This document shows, piece after piece, positions 41,165 through 49,516 of a stretch of DNA of 64,000 nucleotides. The first letter of the stretch is position 1. The number at the start of each line of letters is the position of its first letter. The stretch is from NCBI RefSeq assembly GCF_002797575.1, contig NZ_PGTX01000002.1, positions 62,001 to 126,000 of the forward strand, read 5' to 3'. Below the pieces are notes generated by a model. The model had not been told where the DNA came from, searched no databases, and worked only from the letters and a program-made list of their open reading frames with translations. The translations under genes and the position numbers were made by a program. Source of the stretch: Polynucleobacter brandtiae (GTDB lineage Bacteria > Pseudomonadota > Gammaproteobacteria > Burkholderiales > Burkholderiaceae).

Positions 41165-41191
41165 AGTTGGCTGGCTAGCTCAATCAATCAG

Positions 41192-42160
41192 CTAGTTCGC
41201 AGCCACAATAGACATCACCGCCATACGCACCGCAATACCAAAAGTCACTTGCTTCAAGATAACGGATTGCGCACCATCTGCAACGGCAGAATCAATCTCA
41301 ACGCCCCGGTTCATCGGGCCTGGGTGCATCACAATTGCATCAGGCTGGGCTAGGGCTAAGCGTTCTGGCGTGAGCCCAAATTGTTTAAAAAACGCTGCCC
41401 CCTCAGGCACCTTACCGGCCTCCATACGCTCTTTCTGGATGCGTAGCGTCATGACGACATCCACACCGCGCAAACCCTCTTCCATGCTATGAAAGACTTT
41501 AACGCCCATCATATTGAGATCATTTGGTAGTAAGCTTTCTGGGCCAATTACCCGAATATCCGGGCAGCCCAACGCAATTAAGGCCGAGATATTGGATTTC
41601 GCAACGCGGCTATGCACCACATCACCAATGATCGCTACTTTGAGCTTTGTAAAGTCTTGCTTAAAGTGACGCATGGTGTACATGTCAAGCAGACCTTGCG
41701 TAGGATGTTGATGACTCCCATCACCCGCATTAATCACATGCACATAAGGCGGCACGTGATGAGCAATCTCCATAGGCGCCCGCGAAACACTGTGGCGCAC
41801 CACGAAGATGTCGGCCTGCATCGCAATCAAATTATCAATCGTATCAATCAGACTCTCGCCTTTGGCAGTAGACGATGTTTGAATATCCAAATTAATCACA
41901 TCGGCTGATAGGCGCTTAGCAGCAATCTCAAATGTCGTACGTGTACGGGTAGAGTTTTCAAAAAAGAGATTAAAAACACTTTTACCTCGAAGAAGGGGTA
42001 CTTTTTTTACTTCACGACCAGGATCAGTCACGCTGACAAACTGCTGCGCCGTATCCAAAATATGCACAATCTGCTCTTTAGGCAAACCTTCCAAGGTAAG
42101 TAAGTGAGTGAGCTCACCCGCCGCGTTAAATTGGTTTACGAGGGCAATTTCTGTACTCAT
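41192..42160 (-). CDS. pyrB: aspartate carbamoyltransferase, catalytic chain
   Basis: 322 residues. [19 protein letters not shown] is the carbamoyl-phosphate-binding STRT loop, [12 protein letters not shown] the aspartate-side motif and [13 protein letters not shown] the C-terminal signature. It catalyses the second step of pyrimidine synthesis. No pyrI regulatory chain is present, as usual in betaproteobacteria. The ATG overlaps the pyrR stop by four bases. Confidence 0.97.
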   Translation of the reverse strand: MSTEIALVNQFNAAGELTHLLTLEGLPKEQIVHILDTAQQFVSVTDPGREVKKVPLLRGKSVFNLFFENSTRTRTTFEIAAKRLSADVINLDIQTSSTAKGESLIDTIDNLIAMQADIFVVRHSVSRAPMEIAHHVPPYVHVINAGDGSHQHPTQGLLDMYTMRHFKQDFTKLKVAIIGDVVHSRVAKSNISALIALGCPDIRVIGPESLLPNDLNMMGVKVFHSMEEGLRGVDVVMTLRIQKERMEAGKVPEGAAFFKQFGLTPERLALAQPDAIVMHPGPMNRGVEIDSAVADGAQSVILKQVTFGIAVRMAVMSIVAAN

Positions 42161-42663
42161 ACCAAACGCTCCTCCACAACAAACTGAAAGTGGCCTTGGG
42201 CATTTTTCTCCAAAGCCAATATTTGATGGTCTGGGAGATCGACATGTTCACCCACAAAACTGGCGGTAATGGGCAATTCTCGTTTACCGCGATCGGCTAA
42301 AACCATTAGATCCACTGAGGCTGGTCGACCAAAGTCAAAGAGCTCATTTAAAGCGGCACGAACGGTTCTACCGGTAAGGAGCACGTCATCAATCAAAACG
42401 ATATGGGCACCAGTAACCTCAAAAGGCAACTGAGTCGCCATTCCCTCGGCTGAGCGCATGGCACCCAAGCCTTTTTCCGCATAGTCATCCCGATGAAAAG
42501 CAACATTAATCACACCGTAATGAGTAAGCCCTAGATCAATCGCTAGGCGCTCCGCAATCCAAGCACCCCCAATCGCTAGCCCCGCAATCTCCAGCGCTGG
42601 ATTGATGGCTAAGGCGCTACGAAGATTGGCTAATAGCCTCTTATAGAGTACTTCGGCATCCAT
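42157..42663 (-). CDS. pyrR: PyrR-type phosphoribosyltransferase/regulator
   Basis: 168 residues. [26 protein letters not shown] is the PRPP-binding loop; [19 protein letters not shown] matches PyrR. In Gram-positive bacteria PyrR is an attenuation protein with weak uracil phosphoribosyltransferase activity; in proteobacteria its role is less clear. It leads a pyrRB operon. The upstream gap has TATACACTGGG repeated twice, of unknown meaning. Confidence 0.92.
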   Translation of the reverse strand: MDAEVLYKRLLANLRSALAINPALEIAGLAIGGAWIAERLAIDLGLTHYGVINVAFHRDDYAEKGLGAMRSAEGMATQLPFEVTGAHIVLIDDVLLTGRTVRAALNELFDFGRPASVDLMVLADRGKRELPITASFVGEHVDLPDHQILALEKNAQGHFQFVVEERLV

Positions 42664-42843
42664 CTTCTTATCCTAGCTCCTGATTGGGTTTAATACACTG
42701 GGTTTTATACACTGGGCTTATTTTATGGCCTTAGCCTACTGAGTGCGTATTTTCTGACGCATTTCTGATTCATTCCTGACCTCTGCCTGCAGGCTTCCAC
42801 CCTTTAGCCCACTGAAGACCAAAAGCTCCAAGCTACCAATGCA

Positions 42844-42873
42844 AAACAGCTGCCTATTACTAGGCAGCTGTTT
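42844..42873 (-). terminator. strong hairpin, probable terminator after the HiPIP gene
   Basis: AAACAGCTGCCTA-TTAC-TAGGCAGCTGTTT is a perfect 13-base stem with a four-base loop, 45 bases past the HiPIP stop. Read on the minus strand it ends in TTTTGC; on the plus strand, in TTTGTTTC, so it may act in both directions. It separates HiPIP from pyrRB. Confidence 0.75.
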
Positions 42874-42918
42874 GTTTCGAGCTTTTATCGGGCTAACTTG
42901 GCTTATTAACCTGCCTTC

Positions 42919-43230
42919 TTAACCTGCCTTCTTAGCGTAAGCAGAGCACCAGCCTTTACCAGCCACTTGCTTCGCACCAAATAAAGAGCAACCACCAGCA
43001 GCGGCGTCAGCCTTACCTTGGAATAATGCGCAGTTGCCACAAACCTGGCCAGCGGCATACTTTGGAAACTTTGCTTTATCAACTGTAGTAGCAACTGCTT
43101 TGTAACCTAGGGCAGCAGCTTGTGGATCGGTTTCTGCAACCATAGCTTGGGCTTGAACTTTGCCGTTCAATGCCAATGTGCAGGCACCAGCAGCAGATAA
43201 AATCATGAATTGGCGACGACTATTTTTCAT
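42919..43230 (-). CDS. high-potential iron-sulfur protein (HiPIP)
   Basis: 103 residues from ATG 43230, with GGAGATC upstream. SRRQFMILSAAGACTLAL is a Tat-type signal; the mature part has the four HiPIP cysteines: CGNC, GGC and GWC. They hold a 4Fe-4S cluster of high potential that carries electrons in the periplasm. The longer frame from 43257 is disfavoured by spacing. A Fur-like box lies upstream. Confidence 0.93.
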   Translation of the reverse strand: MKNSRRQFMILSAAGACTLALNGKVQAQAMVAETDPQAAALGYKAVATTVDKAKFPKYAAGQVCGNCALFQGKADAAAGGCSLFGAKQVAGKGWCSAYAKKAG

Positions 43231-43341
43231 ACGATCTCCAGAGAGTGAATTAAACAAGATGTTTAGCTAGATGGATCATAGAGCAGAGTAAATTAGTCTG
43301 CTATTGGCCTTATAAGCTATTGTTTTAATTGACTATTTAGT

Positions 43342-43356
43342 TGAGAATTGTTCTCA
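43342..43356. promoter_or_regulatory. Fur-like palindrome upstream of HiPIP
   Basis: TGAGAA-TTG-TTCTCA is a perfect inverted repeat that resembles the TGAGAATNATTCTCA form of the Fur box. It lies about 110 bases 5' of the HiPIP start and 28 bases past the lipoprotein gene's end. Confidence 0.4.
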
Positions 43357-43383
43357 ATCGAAAAACAGGGTGCTCAGATGCGA

Positions 43384-43641
43384 TTACCGCCAACCCTTGA
43401 GCTTCATGCAATCAATCCGTTGGCGCACATGCACCCCGGATCCTGCATCTGGATAAGCCTGAGCACACTCCAGGGCATCTCGCTGAAAAGTCTGCCGATT
43501 ATTCTTCGCTGGGTCTTGGTTGACGTCTGGGTAAGACGTACAAGCCGCCAAAGCAAAAATGGCCAACATGGCCAACATTGCCAACCCAATAATGGGGTAA
43601 GCCCTTTTTTGAAGCAGTTGGTGTGTAGAGAGTCCCAACAT
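43384..43641 (-). CDS. small lipoprotein, unknown function
   Basis: 85 residues. A helix (PIIGLAMLAMLAIFALAAC) ends in the lipobox LAAC, with the lipidated Cys at about residue 34. The mature 52 residues contain TSYPDVNQDPAKNNRQ, ECAQAYPDAGSGVHVRQRIDCMKLKGW, with a Cys pair that could form a disulfide. It is probably anchored to the outer membrane. It lies 26 bases downstream of folE on the same strand. No function known. Confidence 0.6.
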   Translation of the reverse strand: MLGLSTHQLLQKRAYPIIGLAMLAMLAIFALAACTSYPDVNQDPAKNNRQTFQRDALECAQAYPDAGSGVHVRQRIDCMKLKGWR

Positions 43642-43667
43642 GGAATCTAATCTTGCCTGACTGAACC

Positions 43668-44534
43668 TTAGCGCTTCTCTAGCAAAGAGAGAAATTCTCG
43701 GCGTAAATTAGAGTCTTTCAAAAAAGCACCGCGCATTACGCTGTTGACCATTTTAGAATCCGGATCTTTTACTCCGCGCCACTGCATACAAAAGTGATCT
43801 GCATCCATCACGATTGCCACACCAATAGGCTTAATTTTCTTTTCCAGCATGTCAGCCAATTCCACCACAGCTTCTTCTTGAATCTGTGGCCTACACATCA
43901 CCCACTCCGTTAAGCGGGAATACTTCGATAGGCCAATGAGTGCGGATTCTTTACTAGGTAAAACGCCAATCCAAACGCGCCCCATGATCGGACAGAAATG
44001 ATGGGAGCAGGCACTGCGGACTGTAATAGGGCCAATAATCATCAATTCATTTAAGCGGCTGACATTAGGGAACTTGGTGAGGGTTGGCTGCTCTACAAAA
44101 CGGCCTTTAAAGACTTCTTGCACATACATCTTCGCTACCCGGCGGCTAGTGCCCTGGGTATTGTGATCACTTTGGGTATCAATCACCAAGCTCTCTAATA
44201 CCGCCTGCATCTTTTCAGCGACTTCATCTACCAAGCGATCTAATTCACCAGGCTGTATAAATTGGGCAATATTGTCATTCGCATGAAAACGCGCCTTTTG
44301 CGCCTGAATGCGACGACGAATAACTACCGACAGCGGTACGCCAGCCTCATCAGTGACTTTGGCCTTAGGGGCTTTGGCTCTTGGGGCTTTAGCTTCAGGG
44401 GCTATGGTACCAGCGGCCTTCGTGATGATTTTTTTAGGCATTACTTTCTTCGCAGTTACTTTCTTTGCAGTTACTTTTTTCGCAGTTACTTTCTTGTTAC
44501 TACTTTGATTCGTCGTTTTTTTTGCAATCGGCAT
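43668..44534 (-). CDS. folE: GTP cyclohydrolase I with Lys-rich N-terminal extension
   Basis: 288 residues, about 65 more than E. coli FolE. The extra N-terminus (residues 1-75) is Lys/Ala/Thr rich with KKVTA repeated four times. The catalytic part has SACSHHFCPIMGRVWIGVLP (zinc ligands Cys and His), IGLSKYSRL and HFCMQWRGVKDP (third zinc ligand Cys). It converts GTP to dihydroneopterin triphosphate for folate and related pterins. The extension may bind nucleic acid or be a flexible tail. Confidence 0.9.
   Translation of the reverse strand: MPIAKKTTNQSSNKKVTAKKVTAKKVTAKKVMPKKIITKAAGTIAPEAKAPRAKAPKAKVTDEAGVPLSVVIRRRIQAQKARFHANDNIAQFIQPGELDRLVDEVAEKMQAVLESLVIDTQSDHNTQGTSRRVAKMYVQEVFKGRFVEQPTLTKFPNVSRLNELMIIGPITVRSACSHHFCPIMGRVWIGVLPSKESALIGLSKYSRLTEWVMCRPQIQEEAVVELADMLEKKIKPIGVAIVMDADHFCMQWRGVKDPDSKMVNSVMRGAFLKDSNLRREFLSLLEKR
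44441..44496. repeat. 15-bp coding tandem repeat in folE
   Basis: Three full 15-base units of ttactttcttcgcag type plus a partial one encode the KKVTA repeats of the FolE extension. Units differ by one or two synonymous bases. Confidence 0.75.
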
Positions 44535-44588
44535 AAAAATAAATAGATTTCTGAAAGGGATTTATTGGGTAAATAATATATTTAGTTG

Positions 44589-44960
44589 CTAAATCTGGTA
44601 AAAAATCGCCAAAATACAAACCAATCCTACAAGCCACACAATGGTTCTGGTAGTAGGCCAGTCAGCAAGATAGCAAATCAGGTAGGCGATCCGTGCCGCT
44701 ACAAAGCCAAGCGCTAAGGCATCAATCATGGGCTGTGAAGCCTGCTCCATACTGGCAATAATGACTGCTGCAAAGAATAGTGGAAGAGACTCAAATAAAT
44801 TGGCTTGAGCAGCGTTGGCTCTGGCCCGGTAACCAGTTTGCTTAGCTAGCCACTGTCTTGGCATGCCATTGTCGTAACCTTCAAATCCTTTTTTAGCAAT
44901 CCCTGCCGCAATAATCGGCAGTAGGCCCATGAATAAAACACAAACGTAAGCGATAGTCAT
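44589..44960 (-). CDS. MAPEG-family membrane protein
   Basis: 123 residues with four helices. QTGYRARANAAQANLFESLPLFFAAVIIA holds the MAPEG pattern (RAxxAxxN-E-P); FVAARIAYLICYL follows in helix 4. MAPEG proteins include glutathione-dependent membrane enzymes; the bacterial ones are mostly uncharacterised. The gene is between folE and plsY, same strand. Confidence 0.8.
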   Translation of the reverse strand: MTIAYVCVLFMGLLPIIAAGIAKKGFEGYDNGMPRQWLAKQTGYRARANAAQANLFESLPLFFAAVIIASMEQASQPMIDALALGFVAARIAYLICYLADWPTTRTIVWLVGLVCILAIFYQI

Positions 44961-45004
44961 AGAGATTCCTTGGGCTTAATTGTTAAAGTTGCTGATTTTT
45001 ATAT

Positions 45005-45673
45005 TCACAGATCACTAGACTTGCTGTTGGGGCGACTGCTTGAGTTTGATCCCGAGCCAATACGGCTTTCAGTCCCATTCATCAGATTCCGGATATTGCC
45101 CCGATGGCGCCAGGTTAAGAGCAAACAAACTACCAGCAATGCAAGCGCCATTGGCTGAAAGCCAAACAGGAAAACAAAATAGATTGGTCCAAAGGCGGCG
45201 GCGGCTAGTGCGGCTAAAGAGGAATAGCGCATAAAGGTGGCAACGATGACCCAGGTACACAGGGTAGCCAAACCTAAAATCCAATTTACTCCAAATAAGA
45301 TCCCGCAAGCAGTCGCTACACCCTTCCCACCCTGAAACCCATGAAACACCGGAAACAAATGGCCTAAAAATACTGCCATGACCACGGCACATAAGATCCA
45401 AGACTCTGTATTTGCGGTCAGCGATGTATCACCCAGAATAGCTCTGGCTGCCAACACCGCAATAAAGCCCTTCAAAGCATCACCAATTAAGGTTAAAACA
45501 GCCGCTAGCTTATTACCCGTTCGCAATACATTAGTGGCCCCAGGATTACCAGAACCATAAGAATGGGGGTCTGGTAAGCGCATGCATTTACTCACTACCA
45601 CTGCAAAAGAAACGGATCCAATGCAATACGCCACTGGAATAAGCAACAAACTGAAGGGGAAATGTAGATCCAT
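45005..45673 (-). CDS. plsY: glycerol-3-phosphate acyltransferase PlsY
   Basis: 222 residues, five helices. [32 protein letters not shown] (the acyl-phosphate-binding loop) and the final cytoplasmic [15 protein letters not shown] are the three PlsY motifs. It moves an acyl group from acyl-phosphate to glycerol-3-phosphate, the first step of phospholipid synthesis. The C-terminal 25 residues are a Ser/Asn-rich tail ([14 protein letters not shown]), longer than usual. Confidence 0.95.
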   Translation of the reverse strand: MDLHFPFSLLLIPVAYCIGSVSFAVVVSKCMRLPDPHSYGSGNPGATNVLRTGNKLAAVLTLIGDALKGFIAVLAARAILGDTSLTANTESWILCAVVMAVFLGHLFPVFHGFQGGKGVATACGILFGVNWILGLATLCTWVIVATFMRYSSLAALAAAAFGPIYFVFLFGFQPMALALLVVCLLLTWRHRGNIRNLMNGTESRIGSGSNSSSRPNSKSSDL

Positions 45674-45717
45674 GACGCTATTTTAATGACTTATGAGCAA
45701 CTGATGAGTCTAGGCTA

Positions 45718-46635
45718 TCAAGTGCCGCGAGGATGATGCTGCTGGTGAATAGATTTGAGGCGCTCCCGAGCAACATGGGTGTAAATCTGGGTAGTGGAAA
45801 TATCTGCGTGCCCTAAAAGCAACTGCACCACCCGTAAATCAGCCCCATGATTGAGTAAATGGGTTGCAAACGCATGGCGCAGGGTATGCGGCGATAAGAT
45901 TACCGGTATGGCAGCTAGCGTGGCGTATCGCTTAATTAGGGCCCAAAAAGCCTGCCGGGTTAAGCCTGTACCGGTGTGACGGCCAATAAAAACCGCATCG
46001 GATGTCTTGCCTGCCAGCAGTAGCGCTCTAGCATCAGTCAAGTAGCGCGCCAGCCACTGCCCTGCCTCACCACCAAAAGGTACTAAACGCTCCTTACCCC
46101 CCTTGCCGTTTACCACCCTCACTATGCCCTCGTTTAAGCCAAGGGCAACGGTTTTTAAAGCAACAATTTCTGAAACGCGCAGGCCGCTGGCATACATTAA
46201 CTCCAGCATGGTGCGATCTCGCAGGCCCAGGGGCGTATCAACATTGGGAGCATTGAGCAAGGCAGTTACTTGGTCTTCACTGAGGGTTTTGGGGAAGCGC
46301 AAAGCCTGTTTTGCGGCCCGCAAACCGATGCAAGGATCACTTTTGACTAAGTTCATCCGTAATGCATGCCGATAGAACCGTTTAAACACCGTCAACCGAC
46401 GATTGGCCGTAGTCGCCTTATCAGCTCTTTTGTGGGCAATATAAGCCGTCAGGTCTTTTTCAGCAGCGGCGTAAAGATCGGCACCGGAGTCCAGGTGAAG
46501 CCACTGGGCCAGGAGCAGTAGATCCCGCCTATAGGCAGATAAGCTATTTTGCGCCAACCCATCTTCAAGCCAGCAGGTATCGCAAAAACGCTCGATGGCT
46601 TCCATACTGGTTGGCGGGATGTTCTGATTGCTCAT
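45718..46635 (-). CDS. xerD: tyrosine recombinase XerD
   Basis: 305 residues. The N-terminal SAM-like domain precedes a catalytic domain with the R-H-R-Y set: ASGLRVSEIV (Arg), SPHTLRHAFATHLL (His, Arg), LLLGHADISTTQIYTHV (His, Tyr nucleophile). With XerC it resolves chromosome dimers at dif. The size and sequence are those of the chromosomal enzyme rather than a phage integrase, despite the adjacent tRNA gene. Confidence 0.93.
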   Translation of the reverse strand: MSNQNIPPTSMEAIERFCDTCWLEDGLAQNSLSAYRRDLLLLAQWLHLDSGADLYAAAEKDLTAYIAHKRADKATTANRRLTVFKRFYRHALRMNLVKSDPCIGLRAAKQALRFPKTLSEDQVTALLNAPNVDTPLGLRDRTMLELMYASGLRVSEIVALKTVALGLNEGIVRVVNGKGGKERLVPFGGEAGQWLARYLTDARALLLAGKTSDAVFIGRHTGTGLTRQAFWALIKRYATLAAIPVILSPHTLRHAFATHLLNHGADLRVVQLLLGHADISTTQIYTHVARERLKSIHQQHHPRGT

Positions 46636-46707
46636 AATGAGATGCTAACCCAGCCTGAATCGATTTAAAGGCAATGCCATAAAAAGTAGCTGTAAAATCA
46701 CCAGCAC

Positions 46708-46797
46708 GGAAGCGTGGCCGAGTGGCCGATGGCACCTGCCTACTAAGCAGGCATAGGGGTAACTCTATCGTGAGTTCGAATCTCACCGCTTCCGCCA
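46708..46797 (+). tRNA. tRNA-Ser type, anticodon ACT as written
   Basis: A 90-base class II tRNA with encoded CCA. The acceptor stem is GGAAGCG/CGCTTCC with G73, the T arm GTGAG-TTCGAAT-CTCAC, the anticodon arm CCTGC-CTACTAA-GCAGG, and the long variable arm is ATAG...CTAT. The long arm and G73 mark a serine tRNA. The loop gives anticodon ACT (46742-46744), where the usual Ser tRNA has GCT: a one-base change at position 34. All stems are intact. Confidence 0.88.
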
Positions 46798-46863
46798 ATG
46801 ATCTATATGGAATATGGCTGAATTAGATTACTGATTTCAAGTACACCAAAAACATACCTAAAA

Positions 46864-47019
46864 TTATTTTTCAAACCTCTCCCGAGTCAGGGGTAGGTTA
46901 GCTAACTTGTCTTCTAGCTGTAATCTGCGATGGCGCTTCTCATTCACGTCAGCAGCCTTAAACTCTCTCAACAGTGCAGTGCGTTGTTTAGCAGTCTCGG
47001 CAAGCTTAGACCTAGGCAT
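46864..47019 (-). CDS. 51-residue basic/helical protein, unknown function
   Basis: ATG 47019 to TAA 46864: MPRSKLAETAKQRTALL, then a charged helix (NEKRHRRLQLEDKLANL) ending RERFEK. About a third of the residues are charged. AAGGC lies near the expected ribosome site. It is between the tRNA and the hipBA operon. Loosely S14-like in composition, but without that family's motifs. I cannot assign it. Confidence 0.4.
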   Translation of the reverse strand: MPRSKLAETAKQRTALLREFKAADVNEKRHRRLQLEDKLANLPLTRERFEK

Positions 47020-47280
47020 CGCCTTTGCCTTAATGTGGTTTTTGCGGAAAACTATTAAAAAAATATTTAAATCCAGCTATGTTGCCAACGAAACTTTTTT
47101 ATACATATGCACACTTTTTCATACAGAATCCCCTCGCAGGAGGGTATGAGAAACAGAGTAATTTAAGTCTATTTAAATAATTTTTAAGTTAATTAAGTAC
47201 ATTTAAAGTATATTTAAATAGTCTTTGTATTGATATTTTAAGGCATCATTGTTATAATAAAAGCTCATATCTACTAAGCG
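47020..47280. other. AT-rich gap upstream of hipBA
   Basis: No gene is seen. The right part is very AT-rich and contains the twin operator. CCTC-gcag-GAGG near 47130 is a short stem with no T-run. Confidence 0.4.
47169..47221 (+). promoter_or_regulatory. twin operator of the second hipBA operon
   Basis: CTATTTAAATA (47169-47179) and its exact inverse TATTTAAATAG (47211-47221) lie 42 bases apart centre to centre, four helical turns. Each holds the palindrome ATTTAAAT; further ATTTAA words lie between. This fits cooperative HipB binding with DNA bending. Confidence 0.55.
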
Positions 47281-47293
47281 GTGAGTGAAAAAA

Positions 47294-47635
47294 ATGCTGG
47301 ATTTTGGCTTTGCATCAGATAAAGATATTCGGGTGGAGCTTATCGCCCGATTAAGGGCCAATCGCTTATTGCAAGGCCTCACCCAAGCAGACTTAGCCCT
47401 GCGCGCAGGAGTCAATCTAGGCACCATAAAGCTGGTTGAAACCAAGTATCAATGCACTTTGGAAACATTCACCAAAATTATCCTCGCGCTGGGTCTGAGC
47501 AACCATTTGCAAAATATATTTCTGATCAAACCACAATCCATTGCCGCCATGGAAAAAGCATTTCATACGCCACGCCTCAGAGCAAGGCGAAAATCCTCTA
47601 AAGCCACGACTACTGTTGCGATAGAGCCAACATGA
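47294..47635 (+). CDS. hipB: HipB-like XRE antitoxin, second system
   Basis: 113 residues from ATG 47294 (a GTG at 47285 is also possible; GGTGAG is upstream). LIARLRANRLLQGLTQADLALRAGVNLGTIKLVETKYQ is the XRE helix-turn-helix, followed by a basic tail (TPRLRARRKSSKAT). It overlaps hipA by four bases and should repress through the palindromes upstream. It is not close to the hipB at 5776. Confidence 0.8.
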   Translation: MLDFGFASDKDIRVELIARLRANRLLQGLTQADLALRAGVNLGTIKLVETKYQCTLETFTKIILALGLSNHLQNIFLIKPQSIAAMEKAFHTPRLRARRKSSKATTTVAIEPT

Positions 47636-48858
47636 AAAAGCTCGAAGTGATTTTTACCGGCTGGGGGCAACATTGGACTCTAGGAACACTTGCTGATGAT
47701 GGTCAACAAATATTGTTTGAATATTCATCGCAAGCCATTGAACGCGGTGATGAATTCTCCCCACGTTTCTTAAAACTACAAGCAAGCGCTTTAGGGGATT
47801 TTCCAGCGCATCAACACCATCTTCCGGGGTTCATAGCAGATGCATTACCGGATGGATGGGGTATGTATTTAATGGATCGCTACTTTACCAAACAAGGAAT
47901 ACACCGCCACCAAATATCGCCCTTAGATCGCCTCGCTTTAATCGGAAGTAGAGCAATGGGCGCACTACAATTTTCACCGTCAGCCGAACCTCAAAGTACT
48001 CCAACTGCTTGGGCGATGTTGGATCTGGCAAAAGAAGCTGAGCAAGCAATAGCTGGGCATCAAAGTGAGGCACTCACGCAGTTGATACTACTTGGTGGTT
48101 CACCACACGGAGCAAGGCCGAAGGCACTGGTTCACTATGAAGAGAGTACAGAAAATATCTCTACGCTTAACAATGCCGCCGGTAAGCCATGGCTCATTAA
48201 ATTTCAGGCAAGGCATGAACACAAGGAAGTTTGCGCAATAGAAGATGTGTATGCCCAAGTAGCTCGGTACTGCGGGCTGGATATTCCAAAAACCCAATAC
48301 TTTGACTTAGATGCCCAACTAGCTGGGTTTGGAATAGAACGCTTTGATCGCAGTGGAACGTCTAGGGTTCCGATTCATACGTTAGCCGGATTAATGCATG
48401 TTGACTTTCGCATTCCAACCCTAGGTTATGACAGCCTACTAAAAGCAACCCGCCTGATCACTGGTAGTCAGCGTGAGCTTGAAAAGGCATTTGAACGCTG
48501 CGTATTTAATGTAGTGATGAACAATCGAGATGATCATGCAAAAAATTTCTCATTTCGCATGAGCGCCAATTTTCAGTGGCAGCTTGCACCAGCATATGAC
48601 CTCACCTTCAATGAGGGCCCGATGGGCGAACATCAAATGGATATTCATGGTGAAGGTAGGCACCCTTCGAGGCTTGATCTATTGAAATTAGCGCAATCTA
48701 ATGGCCTCACCATAGCAACAGCAAACCATCTAATCGACAAGATCAATGAGGGCGCCTCCCGTTTTCGGGAGCTAGCCCTCAATCACGCCATTCGACAAGA
48801 TACCGTTACGCTGATACTTCACAAGATAGAGAAGAATCAAGAGCGTATGCATCACTAA
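47632..48858 (+). CDS. hipA: HipA-like kinase toxin, second system
   Basis: 408 residues. An N-terminal HipA_N-like part (GTLADDGQQILFEYS, FIADALPDGWGMYLMDR) leads to LLGGSPHGARPKAL (P-loop region), PWLIKFQARHEHKEVCAIEDVY, and the catalytic NVVMNNRDDHAKNFSF (about residue 297) with LAPAYDLTFNEGP as metal-binding motif. All kinase parts are intact. It shares only the general fold with the HipA at 6029 and has the N-terminal domain that HipB-regulated kinases use. Confidence 0.87.
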   Translation: MKKLEVIFTGWGQHWTLGTLADDGQQILFEYSSQAIERGDEFSPRFLKLQASALGDFPAHQHHLPGFIADALPDGWGMYLMDRYFTKQGIHRHQISPLDRLALIGSRAMGALQFSPSAEPQSTPTAWAMLDLAKEAEQAIAGHQSEALTQLILLGGSPHGARPKALVHYEESTENISTLNNAAGKPWLIKFQARHEHKEVCAIEDVYAQVARYCGLDIPKTQYFDLDAQLAGFGIERFDRSGTSRVPIHTLAGLMHVDFRIPTLGYDSLLKATRLITGSQRELEKAFERCVFNVVMNNRDDHAKNFSFRMSANFQWQLAPAYDLTFNEGPMGEHQMDIHGEGRHPSRLDLLKLAQSNGLTIATANHLIDKINEGASRFRELALNHAIRQDTVTLILHKIEKNQERMHH

Positions 48859-48897
48859 TCAGGCCCATTAATCAGATTCATTAATCAGATTCATTAA
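48853..48897. repeat. degenerate 13-bp tandem repeat over the hipA stop
   Basis: CACTAATCAGGCC, CATTAATCAGATT, CATTAATCAGATT and a partial CATTAACTGAGCA follow each other. The first unit contains the hipA stop codon. The array ends near the yajQ 3' end. Confidence 0.7.
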
Positions 48898-48924
48898 CTG
48901 AGCAAAATCCGCCTTAGTAATACC

Positions 48925-49410
48925 TTAATCTCTAAAGTTGTTAAAGCCCAAAGGTGCCTCAGTAAGCTCTTTACGCAACATCGCCATGGCTTCTTGAAGA
49001 TCATCACGCTTGCCGCCTGTAACTCGGACTGCATCACCCTGAATACTGGCTTGCACTTTAATCTTGCTATCTTTTAAGATGCGCACTACTTTTTTAGCCA
49101 ACTCTTGATTAATCCCCTTTTGGATCTTCATCGTTTGCTTGCGCTTATCACTACCAATAGTCTCCGTTTTGTCATCTTTCAGATAGCGTATGTCCACGTT
49201 CCGTTTAGCCATTTTGCTAAACAGAACGTCGCGCACTTGGCCTAACTTAAATTCATCATCGGCGTAGACCAATAAGGTCTCCTCTTTAAGCTCTACTCGA
49301 GAGTCTGAGCCTTTAAAGTCAAAGCGGGTTGAAATCTCTTTATTAGACTGCTCAAGCGCATTTTTCAATTCCACCATTTCTGGCTCGCATACGACATCAA
49401 ATGAGGGCAT
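48925..49410 (-). CDS. yajQ: YajQ-family nucleotide-binding protein
   Basis: 161 residues. [21 protein letters not shown] and [11 protein letters not shown] are the YajQ/UPF0234 start; later [15 protein letters not shown] and [13 protein letters not shown]. The family binds nucleotides, including cyclic-di-GMP in Xanthomonas, and acts as a regulator or RNA-binding protein. It is full length. The AT-rich 106-base gap to murB likely holds divergent promoters. Confidence 0.95.
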   Translation of the reverse strand: MPSFDVVCEPEMVELKNALEQSNKEISTRFDFKGSDSRVELKEETLLVYADDEFKLGQVRDVLFSKMAKRNVDIRYLKDDKTETIGSDKRKQTMKIQKGINQELAKKVVRILKDSKIKVQASIQGDAVRVTGGKRDDLQEAMAMLRKELTEAPLGFNNFRD

Positions 49411-49516
49411 CTCAAACTCCTTAATTAATCTAGATCATGAATTACAGGACAAGTAATTGCTTTTTCGTTTTTAGGTAAATTGTCACCCTAAACCCGAACA
49501 CGAATAAGATTGTGGC

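Noticed and set aside
44262..44546. Open frames rich in Phe/Tyr repeats opposite folE
   Set aside because: They are the shadow of the Lys-rich 15-bp repeat read on the other strand.
46103..46797. Possible integrative element: tyrosine recombinase beside a tRNA gene
   Set aside because: The recombinase is the housekeeping XerD by length and sequence, points away from the tRNA, and no repeat of the tRNA 3' end is seen downstream.
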